Shown one piece after another: positions 62,355 to 64,000 of a stretch of DNA of 64,000 nt (its first letter is position 1; each line of letters opens with the position of its first letter). The stretch covers positions 62,001-126,000 of the forward strand of contig NZ_JAGGPL010000018.1 in the NCBI RefSeq assembly GCF_018613805.1. The letters are read 5' to 3'. The translations under genes and the position numbers were made by a program. The DNA is from Arthrobacter sp. ISL-48. Its GTDB lineage: Bacteria; Actinomycetota; Actinomycetes; Actinomycetales; Micrococcaceae. Below the pieces are notes generated by a model. That model saw only the letters and a list, made by a program, of their open reading frames with translations, did no database searches and was not told the origin of the DNA.

Positions 62355-62618
62355 CTAGCGCGAAGCGTGGTCCTGCTCGTCGGCGTTCTTGGTGGCCTTC
62401 TGGCCGGCTTCCTGCAGGGCCTGGGCGACCTTGGTCAGCGAAGCCACGTGCTGGCCTGACCATTCGCTGCGGAACTTCTCCGCATCGGGGCCCATCCACT
62501 GGGTGCTGTCCAGCGCCTTGGTGAGCATTGATTTCTGGTTCTCGATTTCAGACGAACCCGCCTGAAGTTTGCTGCCCAGGTTCTTAAGCTGAGCTACATC
62601 CGCGCCCCAAATAGCCAT
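62355..62618 (-). CDS. WXG100-family protein (EsxA/ESAT-6-like)
   Basis: An 87-residue helical hairpin protein. The central WMG motif (QWMGPDAEKFRSEW) and the predicted helices on both sides match the WXG100 family, which is secreted through type VII (ESX) systems without a signal peptide. No EccC-type ATPase or other ESX component lies nearby, so it is an orphan here. Confidence 0.88.
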   Translation of the reverse strand: MAIWGADVAQLKNLGSKLQAGSSEIENQKSMLTKALDSTQWMGPDAEKFRSEWSGQHVASLTKVAQALQEAGQKATKNADEQDHASR

Positions 62619-62828
62619 CAGATTTCTCCTTCATTTCTTGGATCCGATCCAGATCGGCATCCCCAGCGGCCCCCGGCTCATCCGGAAGATCCATTGCCTA
62701 AAACCTATCCCGGCCCCAAAACACTGTCGATGGGCACCACTGCCCATGCTGCACTCTCCATGGGCATGGTCCCGGTTCAGTCCAGGCAGGGGGTCGATCC
62801 AAGGCGTTCCAGAGCCTAGCATGACTAT

Positions 62829-63101
62829 ATGTGCCGGAATATTCGAACCCTCCACAACTACGAGCCGCACGCCACTTCGGACGAAGTGCATGCCGCGGCA
62901 CTGCAGTACGTGCGCAAGATCAGCGGCAGCACCAAGCCATCCAAGGCCAACGAGGAAGCCTTCGAGCAAGCAGTGCATGAGATCGCCCACATCACCCAGC
63001 ACCTCCTGGATTCGCTGGTCAGCCACACTCCGGCCAAGGACAGGGAGGAAGAGGCTGCCAAGGCAAAGGCCCGCGCCGCCGTTCGCTTCGGCGCTGCATG
63101 A
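62829..63101 (+). CDS. DUF2277 family small protein
   Basis: A 90-residue protein with the conserved opening MCRNIRTLHNYEPHATSDEVHAAALQYVRKISG that defines DUF2277, followed by a helical middle and a charged AK-rich tail. Function unknown. Its stop lies one base before the convergent ATPase stop. Confidence 0.9.
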   Translation: MCRNIRTLHNYEPHATSDEVHAAALQYVRKISGSTKPSKANEEAFEQAVHEIAHITQHLLDSLVSHTPAKDREEEAAKAKARAAVRFGAA

Positions 63102-63102
63102 C

Positions 63103-64000
63103 CTACTTGCCGAAGCTGCGCAACCGCAGTGAGTTCGCCACGACCAGGACCGAGCTTGCCGCCATAGCGGCTCCGGCAACCATGGGGTTCAGGAGCCCCA
63201 ACGCTGCCACGGGAATGCCCACCGCGTTGTAGAAAAAGGCCCAGAACAGGTTGGTCTTAATGGTGGCGAGCGTTCTACGCGACAGTTCGATGGCCTGGGC
63301 AACCTGGCCCAAATCATTGCCCATCACCGTAAGGTCTGCCGCCTCGATGGCGACATCGGTGCCCGAGCCCATCGCAATGCCCAGGTCCGCCTGCGCCAGG
63401 GCAGCGGCGTCATTCACTCCGTCGCCGGCCATTGCGACGATGGCCCCATCTGCCTGAAGCTTTCGGACGGCCTCAACCTTGCCGGCCGGGAGGACACCCG
63501 CGTAGACGTCGCCCGGGGAAATGCCGACTGAGGAGGCTACCTGCACCGCTACGGCGGCATTGTCCCCGGTCAGCAGGATGGGCCGGAGTCCCAGCGCCTT
63601 AAGCCGCGAAACGGCGGCAGCAGACCCGGGCTTGATGGTGTCCCGGAGTGTAATGATGCCGGCAGCCGTGCTGCCCACCGCAACCCAGATCGCCGTGGCG
63701 CCTGCCGCTTCCGCGGCGGCGAGGACCCCGCACTGCTCCGGGGAGATCCGGATGCCCTTTTCTTCCAGCCAGCCGCTACGGCCGGCCACGACAACCTGGC
63801 CCTGCACCGTTCCGGCGACTCCGCCGCCGGGAGCTGAACGGAAGTGTTCGACGCCGGGAAGGCGGCCGCCGTCGTCGTCCTGACTTTGGTGCGAAGGCAG
63901 CGAGGATGCTGACTCAACCGACGATGGATGCCCTGCATGCACTGACTCGGCTGAATGCGTTACCCTCGTGTCTCCTGCCAGGGCCGCGGCGGCGATGGCC
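63103..64000 (-). CDS. P1B-type (copper-like) heavy-metal ATPase, C-terminal part
   Basis: The frame is open to the right edge, so only about the last 299 residues are seen. Present: part of the nucleotide-binding domain, LTGDN (about residue 155 of the visible part), the hinge motif MAGDGVNDAAALAQADLGIAMGSGTDVAIEAAD, and two C-terminal helices ending in the metal-site region NAVGIPVAALGLLNPMVAGAAMAASSVLVVANSLRLR. These fit a Cu+-type CopA pump. The GTG at 63942 is internal, not a start. The phosphorylation aspartate (DKTG) and metal-binding domain lie outside the window. Confidence 0.9.
   Translation of the reverse strand, partial: AIAAAALAGDTRVTHSAESVHAGHPSSVESASSLPSHQSQDDDGGRLPGVEHFRSAPGGGVAGTVQGQVVVAGRSGWLEEKGIRISPEQCGVLAAAEAAGATAIWVAVGSTAAGIITLRDTIKPGSAAAVSRLKALGLRPILLTGDNAAVAVQVASSVGISPGDVYAGVLPAGKVEAVRKLQADGAIVAMAGDGVNDAAALAQADLGIAMGSGTDVAIEAADLTVMGNDLGQVAQAIELSRRTLATIKTNLFWAFFYNAVGIPVAALGLLNPMVAGAAMAASSVLVVANSLRLRSFGK

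Noticed and set aside
1..64000. tRNA or rRNA genes
   Set aside because: I looked for cloverleaf and GTTCRANNC-type patterns in the intergenic gaps and saw none convincing; a covariance-model scan would be needed to exclude them.

Overview
The window reads as chromosomal DNA of a high-GC actinobacterium, most likely Arthrobacter or Pseudarthrobacter (Micrococcaceae). The grounds are the GC-rich third codon positions, frequent GTG/TTG starts, the actinobacterial rpsF-ssb-rpsR-rplI...dnaB block, and families typical of soil Micrococcaceae: a large LuxR/ATPase regulator, PAP2-diacylglycerol kinase fusion, ABC-F protein, DoxX and CGNR proteins. This is inferred from protein families; no alignment was run. 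No tRNA, rRNA, CRISPR array or insertion sequence was recognised.

Layout. 0-19.2 kb is mostly housekeeping: the end of a CCA-adding enzyme gene, a histidine phosphatase, two small-peptide candidates, a GT87 membrane glycosyltransferase overlapping an FAD oxidoreductase, a MecA-type class B penicillin-binding lipoprotein, an ABC-F ATPase, a DeoR regulator-MFS pair, a PAP2/lipid kinase fusion, an ABC transporter with a two-component system whose histidine kinase carries a 1-nt frameshift, a secreted intradiol dioxygenase and an M18 aminopeptidase. 19.2-40.2 kb is an accessory surface-polysaccharide locus: a secreted PKD protein read leftward; a rightward operon of three GT2 glycosyltransferases, a large polytopic membrane protein, a GH16-like hydrolase, a nucleotidyltransferase/kinase/methyltransferase-like fusion and an APH-like kinase; then leftward genes for a flippase, a GT4 glycosyltransferase, a second GH16 enzyme, a PglD-like acyltransferase, a DegT aminotransferase and a LuxR-family ATPase regulator. 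A promoter region with four TACCTA sites, three of them spaced exactly 32 bp, separates the PKD gene from the glycosyltransferase operon.

40.6-50.1 kb returns to core functions: an amino-acid permease, a DUF1345 protein, rpsF-ssb-rpsR-rplI with structured leaders, a PhzF protein, an FMN reductase, a zinc-ribbon protein, two adjacent membrane-anchored proteins with ribosomal L7/L12-like C-terminal helices, a cluster of DnaA boxes, and dnaB. 50.2-64 kb holds a double-hotdog thioesterase, a very large secreted pectin enzyme joining a CE12-type acetylesterase to a PL11-type rhamnogalacturonan lyase, an AztD-like zinc-binding lipoprotein behind a Zur-box-like palindrome, DoxX, a MATE exporter, small membrane proteins, a CGNR regulator, an EamA exporter, a lone WXG100 protein, DUF2277, and the C-terminal part of a copper-type P1B ATPase running off the right edge.

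How the parts fit. In the polysaccharide locus the glycosyltransferases would assemble a repeat unit, the DegT/acyltransferase pair could supply an acylamino sugar, the flippase and polytopic protein could export or polymerise, the GH16 enzymes could trim the product, and the LuxR ATPase could control the locus. These links are inferred from families and gene order.
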